Source of the DNA: Neobacillus cucumis | Lineage (GTDB): Bacteria > Bacillota > Bacilli > Bacillales_B > DSM-18226 | Direction of reading: 5' to 3' | DNA: 64,000 nucleotides | Assembly: GCF_016107705.1 (NCBI RefSeq) | Contig: NZ_JAEHGC010000016.1 | Location: 56,779 to 120,778 of the forward strand | Shown here: in pieces, positions 26,511 to 35,554 of the stretch | How positions within the stretch are numbered: position 1 is the stretch's first letter | Layout: every line of letters begins with the position of its first letter | Notes under the pieces: model-generated | The model's database searches: none | What the model saw: the letters and a program-made list of their open reading frames with translations, nothing else | What the model was told of the DNA's origin: nothing | Translations under genes and position numbers: made by a program

Positions 26511-26855
26511 ATGAAATCTTTCACTCAAACCACGTCATTGTTAGCCCTGTTATTCTTGTTAGTTTTTGCCGCCTATCTGGATTCGCCCTTTTCGTTTATC
26601 AATAAAAATTACTCCTATACAGCAACGGCGAGTAAACAAAAAATAGCAAAGCCTGTAACGGCCGCCCCATCTGATGAGGGTCCTGATTTAGTAGAGAAAC
26701 TTGAAAAGGTTGAAAAAGTGGATGGATATTTTGTGGAAACCTATCAGGAATATGAAGTGTACAAGGATGAGAATGGAAAAGTCAAAAAAGAGATACCCAC
26801 TGACCATACCGAAACATTAAAATATTGGGATTATAGTCAAAATTACGGTGAATGA
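26511..26855 (+). CDS. Small membrane-anchored or secreted protein of unknown function
   Basis: 114 aa from the ATG at 26511 (AAAGGAG 8 nt upstream; an in-frame extension to 26463 is not supported). Residues 1-25 form a hydrophobic signal or anchor (MKSFTQTTSLLALLFLLVFAAYL), followed by a charged extracellular segment (LVEKLEKVEKVDGYFVETYQEYEVYKDENGKVKKEIPTDHTETLKYWDY). No domain recognised. It is divergent from the LCP gene and has its own terminator. Confidence 0.75.
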   Translation: MKSFTQTTSLLALLFLLVFAAYLDSPFSFINKNYSYTATASKQKIAKPVTAAPSDEGPDLVEKLEKVEKVDGYFVETYQEYEVYKDENGKVKKEIPTDHTETLKYWDYSQNYGE

Positions 26856-26875
26856 GAGGTAAACCCTCTATAGAG

Positions 26876-26904
26876 AAGGCTGTCAAACCCGATAGCCTTT
26901 TTTA
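26876..26904 (+). terminator. Terminator
   Basis: AAGGCT...AGCCTT stem followed by TTTTTATT. Confidence 0.75.
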
Positions 26905-27016
26905 TTGTTTCACTAGTTCTTTCAGATTAAACAAAATTCCAAATGAATCTAATTTATAAGCGGATGAATGGATTTTATAAAATTGTCTAAAATGGTAGAT
27001 GAGGAGGTAGAAAAAA

Positions 27017-27442
27017 ATGAGTACAATGGCTTTAATCATAAAATTTGTTACTTGTCTGGTTGCTTATGCGGTAGCATTGGATCTTTTTTTTAATGCAACA
27101 TGGGTGGATATTGTTTGGTTTAGTGTGTTGATGACAATTGTTTCTTATCTTGGGGATAGGATGTTACTCTCGCGAATTGGTAATAAGAATGCCCTTATTG
27201 GAGATTTTATCCTATCCTATATGGTGGTTTGGATTTTTGGAAGTGTACTTCTAGACAATTATATGCAGATTGCTTGGGGAAGTATTATTTCAGCAATCAT
27301 CATAACAATTGGGGAGTTTTTCGTTCACCGAATGTTGCATAGCCCTATGCAGGAAAGCAGCCCCAAAAAGAATGCGGTACCTGACAGGCTAGCATACGGT
27401 ATGGAAATGTCCGAGGAGCAAGAACCGTTAAAGAAAAAGTGA
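27017..27442 (+). CDS. YndM-like membrane protein (DUF2512)
   Basis: 141 aa with four transmembrane helices and a polar C-terminal tail. The pattern (LIIKFVTCLVAYAVALDLFFNATWVDIVWFSVLMTIVSYLGDRMLLSRIGN, then DFILSYMVVWIFGSVLL and GEFFVHRMLH) matches the DUF2512/YndM family of Bacillus integral membrane proteins of unknown function. The ribosome site GAGGAGG is 9 nt before the ATG. A TATAAA at about 26974 may be its -10. It ends in a strong terminator. Confidence 0.85.
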   Translation: MSTMALIIKFVTCLVAYAVALDLFFNATWVDIVWFSVLMTIVSYLGDRMLLSRIGNKNALIGDFILSYMVVWIFGSVLLDNYMQIAWGSIISAIIITIGEFFVHRMLHSPMQESSPKKNAVPDRLAYGMEMSEEQEPLKKK

Positions 27443-27479
27443 AATCTGATTAAGTATTAAAAACAGAATGATTTTAGAG

Positions 27480-27510
27480 AAGGTCTTCCCATTTGGGGAG
27501 ACCTTTTTTT
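27480..27510 (+). terminator. Terminator of the DUF2512 gene
   Basis: AAGGTCT...AGACCTTTTTTT. Confidence 0.85.
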
Positions 27511-27720
27511 AGGTTTAAGGATGGAAAATAACTGGGGTTTAAAATAACTATTTACATGAAAGGAAATATCTTGAATCCAAAAATGAACTTTCTGTGACAG
27601 AATTGTGAAACATAAAAAATTATCTACTCAAATGAACTTATTTTTGATATATTTGTATAGCTTTTTAACATTACCATCGTGAAAAAAATAAAAACAAATT
27701 AAATGAAAGGGGTACTTACA

Positions 27721-28641
27721 TTGAGTAAATGGAACCAATTTGCTAAATATTCTTTTTTAGCCGTATTGGGTATGGTTCTTTTGGCTGGGTGTGATAAAAG
27801 TAAATTTATTGTTCTAAACCCAAAAGGTCCTGTTGCCCAACAAGAATTAGATTTAATTATCATTTCCGTAATTTTATGTGCAGTTGTTATTATTCCAGTT
27901 TTAGGTATTTTCGTATATATTGCCGTTAAATATCGTGACAAGCCGGATAACAAAGCTCCTTATCAGCCTGAATGGGCAGACAGCAAAGTGCTTGAGATTG
28001 TTTGGTGGGGGATTCCGGTTGTCATTATTGCGATTCTTGGTGTTTTCACTGCCAAAACAACATTGAACTTAACAAAACCACCTGTTAAGGATGTAAAACC
28101 GATCGTGGTTCAAGTTACCTCGCTGGATTGGAAATGGATGTTTACTTATCCAGGGAAAAACATTGCCACTGTCAATTATGCTGAAATTCCGGCTGGGGTG
28201 CCTGTTCAATTCGTTTTAACCTCAGATGCGCCGATGAATTCCTTCTGGATTCCACAGTTAGGCGGTCAGGAATATACAATGCCGGGAATGTCGATGGGGT
28301 TATGGCTTCAAGCAGATAAAGTTGGAGAATACTTTGGTTCTGGTGCCAACTTTACCGGTAAAGGATTTGCTCATATGCAATTTAGAGTAAAATCTGTGAC
28401 TCAAGCTGATTTTGATAAATGGGCAACTGGGATTAAGCAAAGCTCTCCTGATTTAACAAAAGCTGGTTATGAAAAATTGTCTAAGCCTAGTACGGAGAAA
28501 GAGTTAAGCTTTTCATCTTATCCTAAGGGATTATTCGAAGACATTGTGAATAAAAACGGCGGTACTTATTATGATCATATGAATCATATGGGTGATAGTA
28601 CCTCCATGCATTCTATGTCCGGCATGGATATGGGTAAATAA
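27721..28641 (+). CDS. qoxA: Cytochrome aa3 quinol oxidase subunit II
   Basis: 306 aa from a TTG at 27721 (AAAGGGG 8 nt upstream; the ATG at 27703 overlaps that ribosome site). Lipoprotein signal with lipobox LLAGC at about residues 18-22, two transmembrane helices, then the extracytoplasmic cupredoxin domain (SLDWKWMFTYP...NSFWIPQLGGQEYTMPGMSMGLWLQ...GFAHMQFRVK). The Cu-A ligands of cytochrome c oxidases are absent, as expected for a quinol oxidase. The C-terminus is an unusual Met/His-rich tail (YDHMNHMGDSTSMHSMSGMDMGK in part). First gene of qoxABCD. A TTGTGAAA box at 27603 could be a ResD-type site, but this is weak. Confidence 0.95.
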   Translation: MSKWNQFAKYSFLAVLGMVLLAGCDKSKFIVLNPKGPVAQQELDLIIISVILCAVVIIPVLGIFVYIAVKYRDKPDNKAPYQPEWADSKVLEIVWWGIPVVIIAILGVFTAKTTLNLTKPPVKDVKPIVVQVTSLDWKWMFTYPGKNIATVNYAEIPAGVPVQFVLTSDAPMNSFWIPQLGGQEYTMPGMSMGLWLQADKVGEYFGSGANFTGKGFAHMQFRVKSVTQADFDKWATGIKQSSPDLTKAGYEKLSKPSTEKELSFSSYPKGLFEDIVNKNGGTYYDHMNHMGDSTSMHSMSGMDMGK

Positions 28642-28661
28642 AAAACAGGAGGAAATTATCA

Positions 28662-30647
28662 ATGGATAACTCTCACTTTTTTGTCACCGGCGATCCGATG
28701 ATTTATGGTGCCGATGTTTCGATTGTTTTAGCCATGATTGGGATTGTATTTTCTCTCACCTACTTCAAAAAATGGGGCTGGTTATGGAGAGAATGGATCA
28801 CAACTGTTGACCATAAAAAAATTGGAATTATGTATCTACTCTCATCTTTACTTATGCTTTTCCGCGGCGGTATGGATGCTGTTTTAATGCGTATTCAACT
28901 TGCGTTTCCAGATATGCATTTTTTAGAATCTGAACACTATAATGAGATTTTTACAACACATGGAACGATTATGATTTTATTTATGGCAATGCCATTTATG
29001 TTTGCCTTATTTAATATGGTTGTTCCGCTTCAAATTGGTGCACGTGACGTTGCTTATCCAATGTTAAATGCAGTCAGCTTTTGGTTGTTCTTTATTGGAG
29101 CAATGCTCTTTAATATTTCCTTTGTTATCGGGGGTTCAGCGAGCGCCGGCTGGCTTTCCTACCCGCCTTTATCTGAAAATCAATTTAGTCCAGGACCTGG
29201 ACAAAACTTCTGGATTTGGGGAATACAGATTTCCGGTATCGGAAGTTTAGCAACAGGGATTAATTTTGTTGTGACGATTTTAAAAATGCGCACACCAACG
29301 ATGCGCTTAAGAGATATGCCATTATTTTCATGGTCTGTTTTAGCATCATCTATTGCGATTTTAGGGGTATTCCCTATTTTAACGGTTTCCTTAATCATGT
29401 TAACGATTGACCGATTACTTGGCGGACATTTCTTTACAATGACTGCCGGCGGTAACCCAATGATGTGGGTAAACTTAATTTGGATGTGGGGTCACCCAGA
29501 AGTTTATATCGTTGTATTACCTGCTTTTGGTGTTTACTCTGAGATTGTTGCTACCTTCTCTAAAAAACGGATTTTCGGATACAGCTCAATGGTATTTTCT
29601 ATGATTGCCATTTCTGTTGTTTCTTATTACACTTGGGCCCACCATTTCTTTACAATGGGTGCTGGCGCAAACGTAAATATTGTTTTTGCGATTTGTACGA
29701 TGATTATTGCGATCCCGACAGGTGTCAAAGTATTTAACTGGCTGTTTACGATGTACCGCGGACGTGTTCGCTTATCACAGCCAATGCTTTGGTTCTATGC
29801 ATTCGTTCCATGTTTCCTTGTCGGTGGTGCAACAGGTGTAATGCTCGCTGCTGCACCTGCAGACTATCAATATCATAATAGTTACTTCCTTATCGCCCAC
29901 TTCCATCAAGTTTTAATCGGTGGTGTAGTATTTGGATACCTTGCAGGTCTATATTATTGGTGGCCAAAATTATTTGGCTTTAAGTTAAATGAACGTTTAG
30001 GAAAATGGGGATTCTGGTTCTGGCAAATTGGTTTCTATGTATGTTTTATGCCACAATACGCTCTTGGTTTCATGGGAATGACTCGTCGTATTTATACGTA
30101 TAACCAATCTGCTGGTTGGGATATGGGCTGGGCTCCGCTTAACTTGATCTCAACGGTTGGTGCCTTCTTGATGGGTATCGGTTTCGTCTTCCAAGTTTGG
30201 CAAATTCTTTATAGTATTAAACACGGTGAACGTGATGTAACAGGCGATGCTTGGGATGGTCGTACTTTAGAGTGGTCAATCCCATCCCCTCCTCCAGTTT
30301 ATAACTTTGCGATTTTACCAAAAGCAAATGGCAAAGATGCTTGGTGGTACCAAAAAGAAGAAATGAAAAAAGAAGGATATAAACCTGAACCGGTGAAATA
30401 TGAACCGATTCATATGCCGAAAAATACAGGTATTCCATTCATCATGTCATGTTTCTTCTTTGTTGCTGGTTTTGGTTTCACGTTTGATTGGATTTGGATG
30501 GGTGTCATCGGATTAATTGGAGTTGCCGTAACGTTATTTGTTCGTTCATTCCAATATGACACGGATTATTATATTTCTGTAGAAGAAATCGAACGAACTG
30601 AAAAGGCATTAAGAAATAACATTTCGGTTCAACGAACTGCAAACTAG
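28662..30647 (+). CDS. qoxB: Cytochrome aa3 quinol oxidase subunit I
   Basis: 661 aa, 14 or so transmembrane helices. All haem-copper oxidase ligands are visible: the low-spin haem His in FTTHGTIMIL, Cu-B and the cross-linked Tyr in WGHPEVYIVVLPAFG, the His pair in WAHHFFTMG, and the haem ligands in IAHFHQVLIGG. It reduces oxygen to water with electrons from menaquinol and pumps protons. It follows qoxA by 20 nt with AGGAGG before the ATG, and precedes qoxC. Confidence 0.98.
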   Translation: MDNSHFFVTGDPMIYGADVSIVLAMIGIVFSLTYFKKWGWLWREWITTVDHKKIGIMYLLSSLLMLFRGGMDAVLMRIQLAFPDMHFLESEHYNEIFTTHGTIMILFMAMPFMFALFNMVVPLQIGARDVAYPMLNAVSFWLFFIGAMLFNISFVIGGSASAGWLSYPPLSENQFSPGPGQNFWIWGIQISGIGSLATGINFVVTILKMRTPTMRLRDMPLFSWSVLASSIAILGVFPILTVSLIMLTIDRLLGGHFFTMTAGGNPMMWVNLIWMWGHPEVYIVVLPAFGVYSEIVATFSKKRIFGYSSMVFSMIAISVVSYYTWAHHFFTMGAGANVNIVFAICTMIIAIPTGVKVFNWLFTMYRGRVRLSQPMLWFYAFVPCFLVGGATGVMLAAAPADYQYHNSYFLIAHFHQVLIGGVVFGYLAGLYYWWPKLFGFKLNERLGKWGFWFWQIGFYVCFMPQYALGFMGMTRRIYTYNQSAGWDMGWAPLNLISTVGAFLMGIGFVFQVWQILYSIKHGERDVTGDAWDGRTLEWSIPSPPPVYNFAILPKANGKDAWWYQKEEMKKEGYKPEPVKYEPIHMPKNTGIPFIMSCFFFVAGFGFTFDWIWMGVIGLIGVAVTLFVRSFQYDTDYYISVEEIERTEKALRNNISVQRTAN

Positions 30648-30659
30648 GAGGTTATAAAC

Positions 30660-31265
30660 ATGCAACATAACGCTTCAGCCCATGTTTCTGACCATGATCA
30701 TGGTCATGTTGACCAAGAAGGGTTAAAAGTATTAGGATTTTGGATTTTCCTTGTAACCGACTGTCTTTTATTTGCAACCTTCTTTGCAGGCTATGCGGTT
30801 TTACACAACCATACAAATGGAGGATTTACAGCAAAAGATTTCGACGTTCCAGGATTTGTCATAGAAACTTTTATTCTATTAATTAGTTCATTTACAAGTG
30901 GTTTGGCAGTACTCGCCATGCATAAAGGCAATAAAAAAGGTCTTATTAGTTGGTTAATTGTTACACTTGCACTTGGTGCAGTTTTCGTGGGTCTTGAAAT
31001 CAATGAATTCGTAAATATGGTTCATGAAGGTGCGACTCTTCAAAGCAGCGCCTTCCTTACTTCTTTCTTTTCCTTAGTTGGAACACACGGCGTGCACGTT
31101 TCCTTCGGTATCCTTTGGATGATTGGAATTATTGTTCAAATTTCTAAAAAAGGAATTACCGATGTTACCAAACGGAAGGTTTCAATTATCAGTCTTTATT
31201 GGCACTTCTTGGACGCTGTTTGGATTTTCATCTTTACTGTGGTTTATTTAATGGGGGTGATGTAA
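30660..31265 (+). CDS. qoxC: Cytochrome aa3 quinol oxidase subunit III
   Basis: 201 aa, five transmembrane helices, with the subunit III family motifs GFWIFLVTDCLLFATFFAGYAVL, HEGATLQSSAFLTSFFSLVGTHGVHVSFGILWM and YWHFLDAVWIFIFTVVYLMG. His-rich N-terminus (HNASAHVSDHDHGHVD). AGGAGG precedes the ATG; qoxD starts one base after its stop, so the cluster is one operon. Confidence 0.97.
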   Translation: MQHNASAHVSDHDHGHVDQEGLKVLGFWIFLVTDCLLFATFFAGYAVLHNHTNGGFTAKDFDVPGFVIETFILLISSFTSGLAVLAMHKGNKKGLISWLIVTLALGAVFVGLEINEFVNMVHEGATLQSSAFLTSFFSLVGTHGVHVSFGILWMIGIIVQISKKGITDVTKRKVSIISLYWHFLDAVWIFIFTVVYLMGVM

Positions 31266-31266
31266 C

Positions 31267-31578
31267 ATGTCAACACATGAACACGAACACACAGGTTCCA
31301 TTAAAGCATATGTGACAGGTTTCATTCTATCGATTGTGTTAACCATCATTCCGCTTGTTCTTGTTTTAAATCATATGATGGGAAAAACAGCACTTATGGT
31401 CAGCATTTTGCTGGCAGCTGTTTTACAGTTTGTCCTGCAGCTATTCTTCTTTATGCATATTCGCGACGGTGAAGGACCAAGATACAACGTAATGGCATTG
31501 ATCCTAGGAATTATATTTGTTGCAACCATTGTTTCCGGATCGATTTGGATTATGTCGTTCAATTCTCAAGTTCAATAG
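31267..31578 (+). CDS. qoxD: Cytochrome aa3 quinol oxidase subunit IV
   Basis: 103 aa with three transmembrane helices. It begins MSTHEHEHTGSIKAYVTGFILS, a His-rich N-terminus followed by the COX4/CyoD-type membrane domain (LLAAVLQFVLQLFFFMHIRDGEGP is the family signature). It stabilises the oxidase. Last gene of qoxABCD; a strong 12-bp hairpin without a T-run follows. Confidence 0.95.
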   Translation: MSTHEHEHTGSIKAYVTGFILSIVLTIIPLVLVLNHMMGKTALMVSILLAAVLQFVLQLFFFMHIRDGEGPRYNVMALILGIIFVATIVSGSIWIMSFNSQVQ

Positions 31579-31589
31579 TGAAATATTTT

Positions 31590-31627
31590 CAGTGCCCAGC
31601 GGTTTGTAATAAATCGCTGGGCACTGA
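31590..31627. terminator. 12-bp hairpin at the end of qoxABCD
   Basis: CAGTGCCCAGCG/CGCTGGGCACTG is perfect, with a 14-nt AT loop and no T-run; it may protect the 3' end or terminate weakly. Confidence 0.55.
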
Positions 31628-31676
31628 AGCTTAACAAAGGATTAGCTTATTGGATTCTACATAGGAGGTGCTTTTG

Positions 31677-32546
31677 ATGCGGTATTTCTGGCTCTCTATT
31701 CTCGCAGCAGCATCACTTTTTCTGGTAAATATCATTGGATTTATTGATACCATGACCAATTCGGCCATGGGCTGTGGAAGTGGATACCCTTTTTGTAATG
31801 GAAAGATCTATCCCGACTTTTCAGATTACCATTCAGTTATTGAATATACTCATCGAGTGTTTGTTGGGCTGGCAAGTCTGTTGCTATTTGTGGTTTCAGC
31901 TATCGCTTGGATTCGCTATAAAACGAAGAAGGTTAAATTACTAGTTTTTCTTGCTATTATAGGAATCCTTGGGGAATCGACTCTTGGTGCGTTGACCGTT
32001 ATGGTTTCGCTCTCCCCTCTTTTGCTTGCTGCACATTTAGGTATTGCTCTTATTTCTTTTTCGGCTTTAGTCAATATAGCTTATGTCATTTATCTGGAGG
32101 AAAAGAAAATTCCTTCCTTGAAAAAGTTGCCCGCTTCTTTTTCCGTCTTTTCTTGGTTTACTTTTGTCTTTCTTTATGCAGCTATTTATTTCGGCGGTTA
32201 TGTTGCCAAAACAGGTTCGGGTGAAGCCTTCCGTGGTTTTCCGATTCCGACCGAACACTACGGGGAAGTTGGAAATGCCTTTTGGGTGGATATCATTCAT
32301 CGTTCATTTGCCCTTTGTCTAATCATTCTCTTTTTTGGGCTCATTCACCTTTCAAAAAAATATCGAAAAGATCGTCCGGACATTTATCGCTTCAGTCAAA
32401 TTAATTTTTTATTTATTCTTTTACAAGGTTTAAGTGGTGCCCTCTTAATCTATACCCATTTAAGTTTGGGAGCGGTCCTCCTACATGTTTCCATCCTATC
32501 TCTATTAGTCGGTATCCAAAGTATCATTTGCTTTCAAAATGGATAG
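31677..32546 (+). CDS. ctaA: Haem A synthase (CtaA/COX15 family)
   Basis: 289 aa with eight transmembrane helices from the ATG at 31677 (AGGAGGTG 6 nt upstream). It oxidises haem O to haem A, the cofactor of the adjacent aa3 oxidase. The periplasmic Cys pair CGSGYPFC (residues about 34-41) and the haem-ligating histidines in IEYTHRVFVG, LLAAHLG, DIIHRSFA and LLHVSIL are visible. It directly follows qoxABCD, which fits cofactor supply. B. subtilis keeps ctaA elsewhere, beside ctaB; no ctaB is seen here, so this could be a second, qox-linked paralog. Confidence 0.88.
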   Translation: MRYFWLSILAAASLFLVNIIGFIDTMTNSAMGCGSGYPFCNGKIYPDFSDYHSVIEYTHRVFVGLASLLLFVVSAIAWIRYKTKKVKLLVFLAIIGILGESTLGALTVMVSLSPLLLAAHLGIALISFSALVNIAYVIYLEEKKIPSLKKLPASFSVFSWFTFVFLYAAIYFGGYVAKTGSGEAFRGFPIPTEHYGEVGNAFWVDIIHRSFALCLIILFFGLIHLSKKYRKDRPDIYRFSQINFLFILLQGLSGALLIYTHLSLGAVLLHVSILSLLVGIQSIICFQNG

Positions 32547-32549
32547 GCA

Positions 32550-32582
32550 AAAATCCTAAATGAATCGTTTAGGATTTTTTTA
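32550..32582 (+). terminator. Terminator of ctaA
   Basis: AATCCTAAA/TTTAGGATT followed by T7. Confidence 0.9.
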
Positions 32583-32600
32583 TTTCTCTTTTTCTTACCC

Positions 32601-32758
32601 ATTGGCTCTGTTAAACTTGGTTGTTGATTTCCGCTCCAGGCACAAGCGGTTCGTGGGCGGATCGGCGAGCCTCCTCGTCGCTTCGCTCCTGAAGAGTCTC
32701 CCCTGTCCCGTACTCCTACAGGAGTCTTCGTGCCTTCCGCTCCAATCAACGCTGTTCA
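32601..32758. repeat. Intergenic repeat, full-length copy
   Basis: A roughly 158-nt GC-rich block in an AT-rich gap (32547-32890). Its outer parts, GGCTCTGTTAAACTTGG plus TTGTTGATTTCCGCTCC on the left and TTCCGCTCCAATCAACG on the right, recur as a fused short version at 40322-40372. GTTGATT and AATCAAC are inverted, and TTCCGCTCC is direct at both ends. The interior has an ACTCCT/AGGAGT hairpin. From memory, this element family (GGAGCGGAAATCAAC...) is abundant in Bacillaceae intergenic regions. No coding content. Confidence 0.75.
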
Positions 32759-32840
32759 AAATCTACATTGTCCTTTAATAAAGTCTACCTATTTTAAAAA
32801 TCAAGTAATTTGCACTACAAAAAATATTTTTAAAAAAAGT

Positions 32841-32868
32841 TTGACAAATTTGTGACAATTGATAGAAT
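32841..32868 (+). promoter_or_regulatory. Sigma-A promoter of the small membrane protein gene
   Basis: TTGACA (32841-32846), 16-nt spacer, TAGAAT (32863-32868). Confidence 0.65.
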
Positions 32869-32890
32869 ATTCAGTAAGGGAGTGATAATC

Positions 32891-33151
32891 ATGGAGTATA
32901 AATATTTGAAAATTTTTAAAGTATCTATGTTTGGAATCGGTATTGGTGTACTCATTTTTATTTCTAGCTTTTTTGTAAGCGCTGCCAATGGAGGGTACTT
33001 TTATACTGCAACTGGTGTTGGTGTCGTCATTGCATCTATCATTACCTTATTATTTGGTATGTGTCTAAGCTTAATGGATGAAGTAACAGAAGCGGAGATT
33101 CGAAATAAAGAAACAAAACTATATTTTGTTCCAAAAAGAACATTTCATTAA
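32891..33151 (+). CDS. Small two-helix membrane protein
   Basis: 86 aa from the ATG at 32891 (AAGGGAG upstream); the frame extends to 32852, but this would overlap the promoter. Two hydrophobic helices (about 11-33 and 42-63) separated by a short AANGGYFYTA loop, with a charged C-terminal tail (DEVTEAEIRNKETKLYFVPKRTFH). No family recognised. It has its own promoter and terminator. Confidence 0.75.
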   Translation: MEYKYLKIFKVSMFGIGIGVLIFISSFFVSAANGGYFYTATGVGVVIASIITLLFGMCLSLMDEVTEAEIRNKETKLYFVPKRTFH

Positions 33152-33158
33152 AAAATAA

Positions 33159-33201
33159 AAAGATCAGGCGCAATTTTCGAATGAAATTGCGCCTGATCTT
33201 G
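33159..33201. terminator. Long bidirectional terminator
   Basis: AAGATCAGGCGCAATTT/AAATTGCGCCTGATCTT, a 17-bp perfect stem. Confidence 0.9.
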
Positions 33202-33266
33202 TTTAAAAATGAAAAGATTCACATTTTCTACACTTAAGAAGAATCACTAATTTCAGCTGAATTTTA

Positions 33267-35486
33267 TCATCCCTGTAATTTTTCAACCTTCCCCATTTGC
33301 TTCTTTACCGGCCAAAACGCCCATTTTCCTAAAATCGATGTGATGGCAGGAACCAAAAACGGTCTGACAATAAATGTATCTAGAAGTACACCAATGGCCG
33401 TAATCGTTCCAAAATGGACAAGTATTTGAATTGGAAGAGTCGTTAAGATTGCAAATGTACCTGCTAGAATTACACCAGCTGAGGTGATAATTCCCCCGGT
33501 TTCAGCTACCCCTTCTTTGACTGCATTAACAAGGGTCATTTCATTACTTTTTCTCCAAATGCTTGAAATCATAAAAATATTATAGTCTTCTCCAAGTGCT
33601 ACAATAAATACAAAAGCATATAAAGGGATAAATCCTTGGATTTCATTCACGTTGAACCCATAGTGCAAGATAATCCATCCTAACCCTAATGCACTAAAAT
33701 AAGACAAGAGCACCGTTCCGATTAGGTAGATAGTAGCGATAATGGAACGAAGATAGAACAATAGTAAAATGGCGATCATCACAAGGACAATCGGAATAAT
33801 CATGGAGGAATCGGCTTTCGTAGTCTCTTTCGTATCGTATTGTTCGGCCGTTTGCCCGCTGATATAAATCTTGCTCTTTGAACTACCGTTCACTAAAATT
33901 TCCTTCAAGTCCTTTTTTAGTTTAGGAATGGATTCCATCGCCCTATTTGAATAAGGATTATCCTTTAATTCCACTACATACTTGACCAAGCTTGGATCCT
34001 TTTCACTTCGCTGAACACTCGATACATTCGCAATGTATGGTAATCTTTCCATTTTTGCTTTTACGCTGTTTTCGTCTTTAACCCCTTTAACGATAACGGT
34101 CGTAGGTGCCAATTCACCTGCACTAAAATGTGTAGATAAGATTTCAAATCCTTCGCGAGACGGCATATTTTTTGGAAAAGATGATAATGTGTCATAAGTA
34201 TATACAATTTTTAAAGAATAAATAGCTAAAACACCCAAGATCAAAAATGTAGTTAAAAACACCTTCCAAGGGTGTTGGCTAACAAAACTGCCTATGATGT
34301 TTCCTAAACGTTTCTCATTGTTTCGACCCCGATATACCTTCCCTTTTTTCTCTGCTGATTTCTTTTCCATTTCTTCTGTTCTTGGGATAAATGGAAAAAA
34401 AGAGGATCTGCCTAAAATACTTAGAAATGCCGGAATAATCGTTAAACTCGCAACCATCATGATGAGAATGGCCAAACTAAATGGAATCGCAAAACGGTGG
34501 ATGGATCCGTAGTTGGCCACTAATAAAACAAGAAGAGAGATCACAACAGTCAGTCCACTCATGATAATCGCACCAGATGATCTCGTAAATGCATGTTTGA
34601 TCGAACGGAATTTGCTCTCCTCTTTTTTTAAACTGTTTCGAAATTGAGCAATTAGGAATAAACAATAATCGGTCCCAGCCCCAAATAGTAAAACAGTCAT
34701 AATCGAGATAGCTTGAGAATCAAAGTCGATTACTCCTTCCCTCCCTAACAATCCAAGAATCGGGCTGATCACCATATAAGCCATCCCAACGCCAATTAAT
34801 GGGATGAGAGCCAAAATCGGCGAACGATAAATAATCAGAAGGAAAACCAGGACAAGCAAAACGGTACCAAAAAGCAAGGAGAGATCCCCTTGGCTGAATA
34901 GTTCAGTGGCATCTACTGAAATTCCTGCAGGTCCTGTGACTCTGACGAGTAAAGAATTTTCATCACTGATTTTTTTCGTAAAAGGATTGGACGAGAAAAT
35001 AGGTTTTGAAATTTGTTTCAATTTTTCCAATCGTTTTTGTATCTCTGCAGTTTCAAGGTCTTGATCAAATACTACCGGTAAAACAAAGGTCGTTCCATCC
35101 TTGGATACTTGTTGTTTTAATATAGGCAGCGGCATTTTATAAAACGGCGGCACCTCCGCTCCTTCAATCGGGTTATCAACAACAAGTTTCTTTGTTAGTG
35201 TTTGTATGGATGCTAGATCCTCATCCGATAACTGATTCTTTTTATACCAAGTCATCAGTGCAGGGTTTCCGGTCTTATTTCCAAAATTCTTTTCAATGAT
35301 TTCCTTTGCTTTTTGAGAGTCAACTTTCTCTAAAAAGAGATCCGCCCGTTCATTCTTTTGTGAATTTGCTTGGGGTAAAGTGATATTTAATAGAATTATG
35401 ACGAATACCCAGATAAGGATGGTAATCCATCGCCCTTTTTTCCCGCTAACTAACTCTCCCCAACGCATTAACCAATTTTTCTTCAC
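33267..35486 (-). CDS. MMPL/RND-family transporter (YdfJ-like)
   Basis: 739 aa with two six-helix halves, each preceded by a large extracytoplasmic loop. The conserved acidic, tyrosine-containing motifs of MMPL transporters are present: LLFGAGTDYCLFLIAQFRNS in the first half and VALGEDYNIFMISSIWRKS in the second. These proteins export lipids, siderophores or drugs by proton motive force. The GTG at 35486 has AAGGGAG upstream. It lies 69 nt downstream of a same-strand TetR gene; matching palindromes in front of both suggest TetR control. Confidence 0.92.
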   Translation of the reverse strand: MKKNWLMRWGELVSGKKGRWITILIWVFVIILLNITLPQANSQKNERADLFLEKVDSQKAKEIIEKNFGNKTGNPALMTWYKKNQLSDEDLASIQTLTKKLVVDNPIEGAEVPPFYKMPLPILKQQVSKDGTTFVLPVVFDQDLETAEIQKRLEKLKQISKPIFSSNPFTKKISDENSLLVRVTGPAGISVDATELFSQGDLSLLFGTVLLVLVFLLIIYRSPILALIPLIGVGMAYMVISPILGLLGREGVIDFDSQAISIMTVLLFGAGTDYCLFLIAQFRNSLKKEESKFRSIKHAFTRSSGAIIMSGLTVVISLLVLLVANYGSIHRFAIPFSLAILIMMVASLTIIPAFLSILGRSSFFPFIPRTEEMEKKSAEKKGKVYRGRNNEKRLGNIIGSFVSQHPWKVFLTTFLILGVLAIYSLKIVYTYDTLSSFPKNMPSREGFEILSTHFSAGELAPTTVIVKGVKDENSVKAKMERLPYIANVSSVQRSEKDPSLVKYVVELKDNPYSNRAMESIPKLKKDLKEILVNGSSKSKIYISGQTAEQYDTKETTKADSSMIIPIVLVMIAILLLFYLRSIIATIYLIGTVLLSYFSALGLGWIILHYGFNVNEIQGFIPLYAFVFIVALGEDYNIFMISSIWRKSNEMTLVNAVKEGVAETGGIITSAGVILAGTFAILTTLPIQILVHFGTITAIGVLLDTFIVRPFLVPAITSILGKWAFWPVKKQMGKVEKLQG

Positions 35487-35508
35487 AATTCTCGTCTCCC
35501 TTCATTAG

Positions 35509-35524
35509 CTTATCAGTTGATAAG
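35509..35524. promoter_or_regulatory. TetR-type operator in front of the MMPL gene
   Basis: CTTATCAGTTGATAAG is a palindrome with 7-bp arms; a near copy is at 36209-36224 before the tetR gene. Confidence 0.65.
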
Positions 35525-35554
35525 TAGATAGCAAAAAAGAGAAGGCCTACTAGC

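Noticed and set aside
32534..32778. Short frames on both strands across the GC-rich block
   Set aside because: They coincide with the intergenic repeat and lack ribosome sites.
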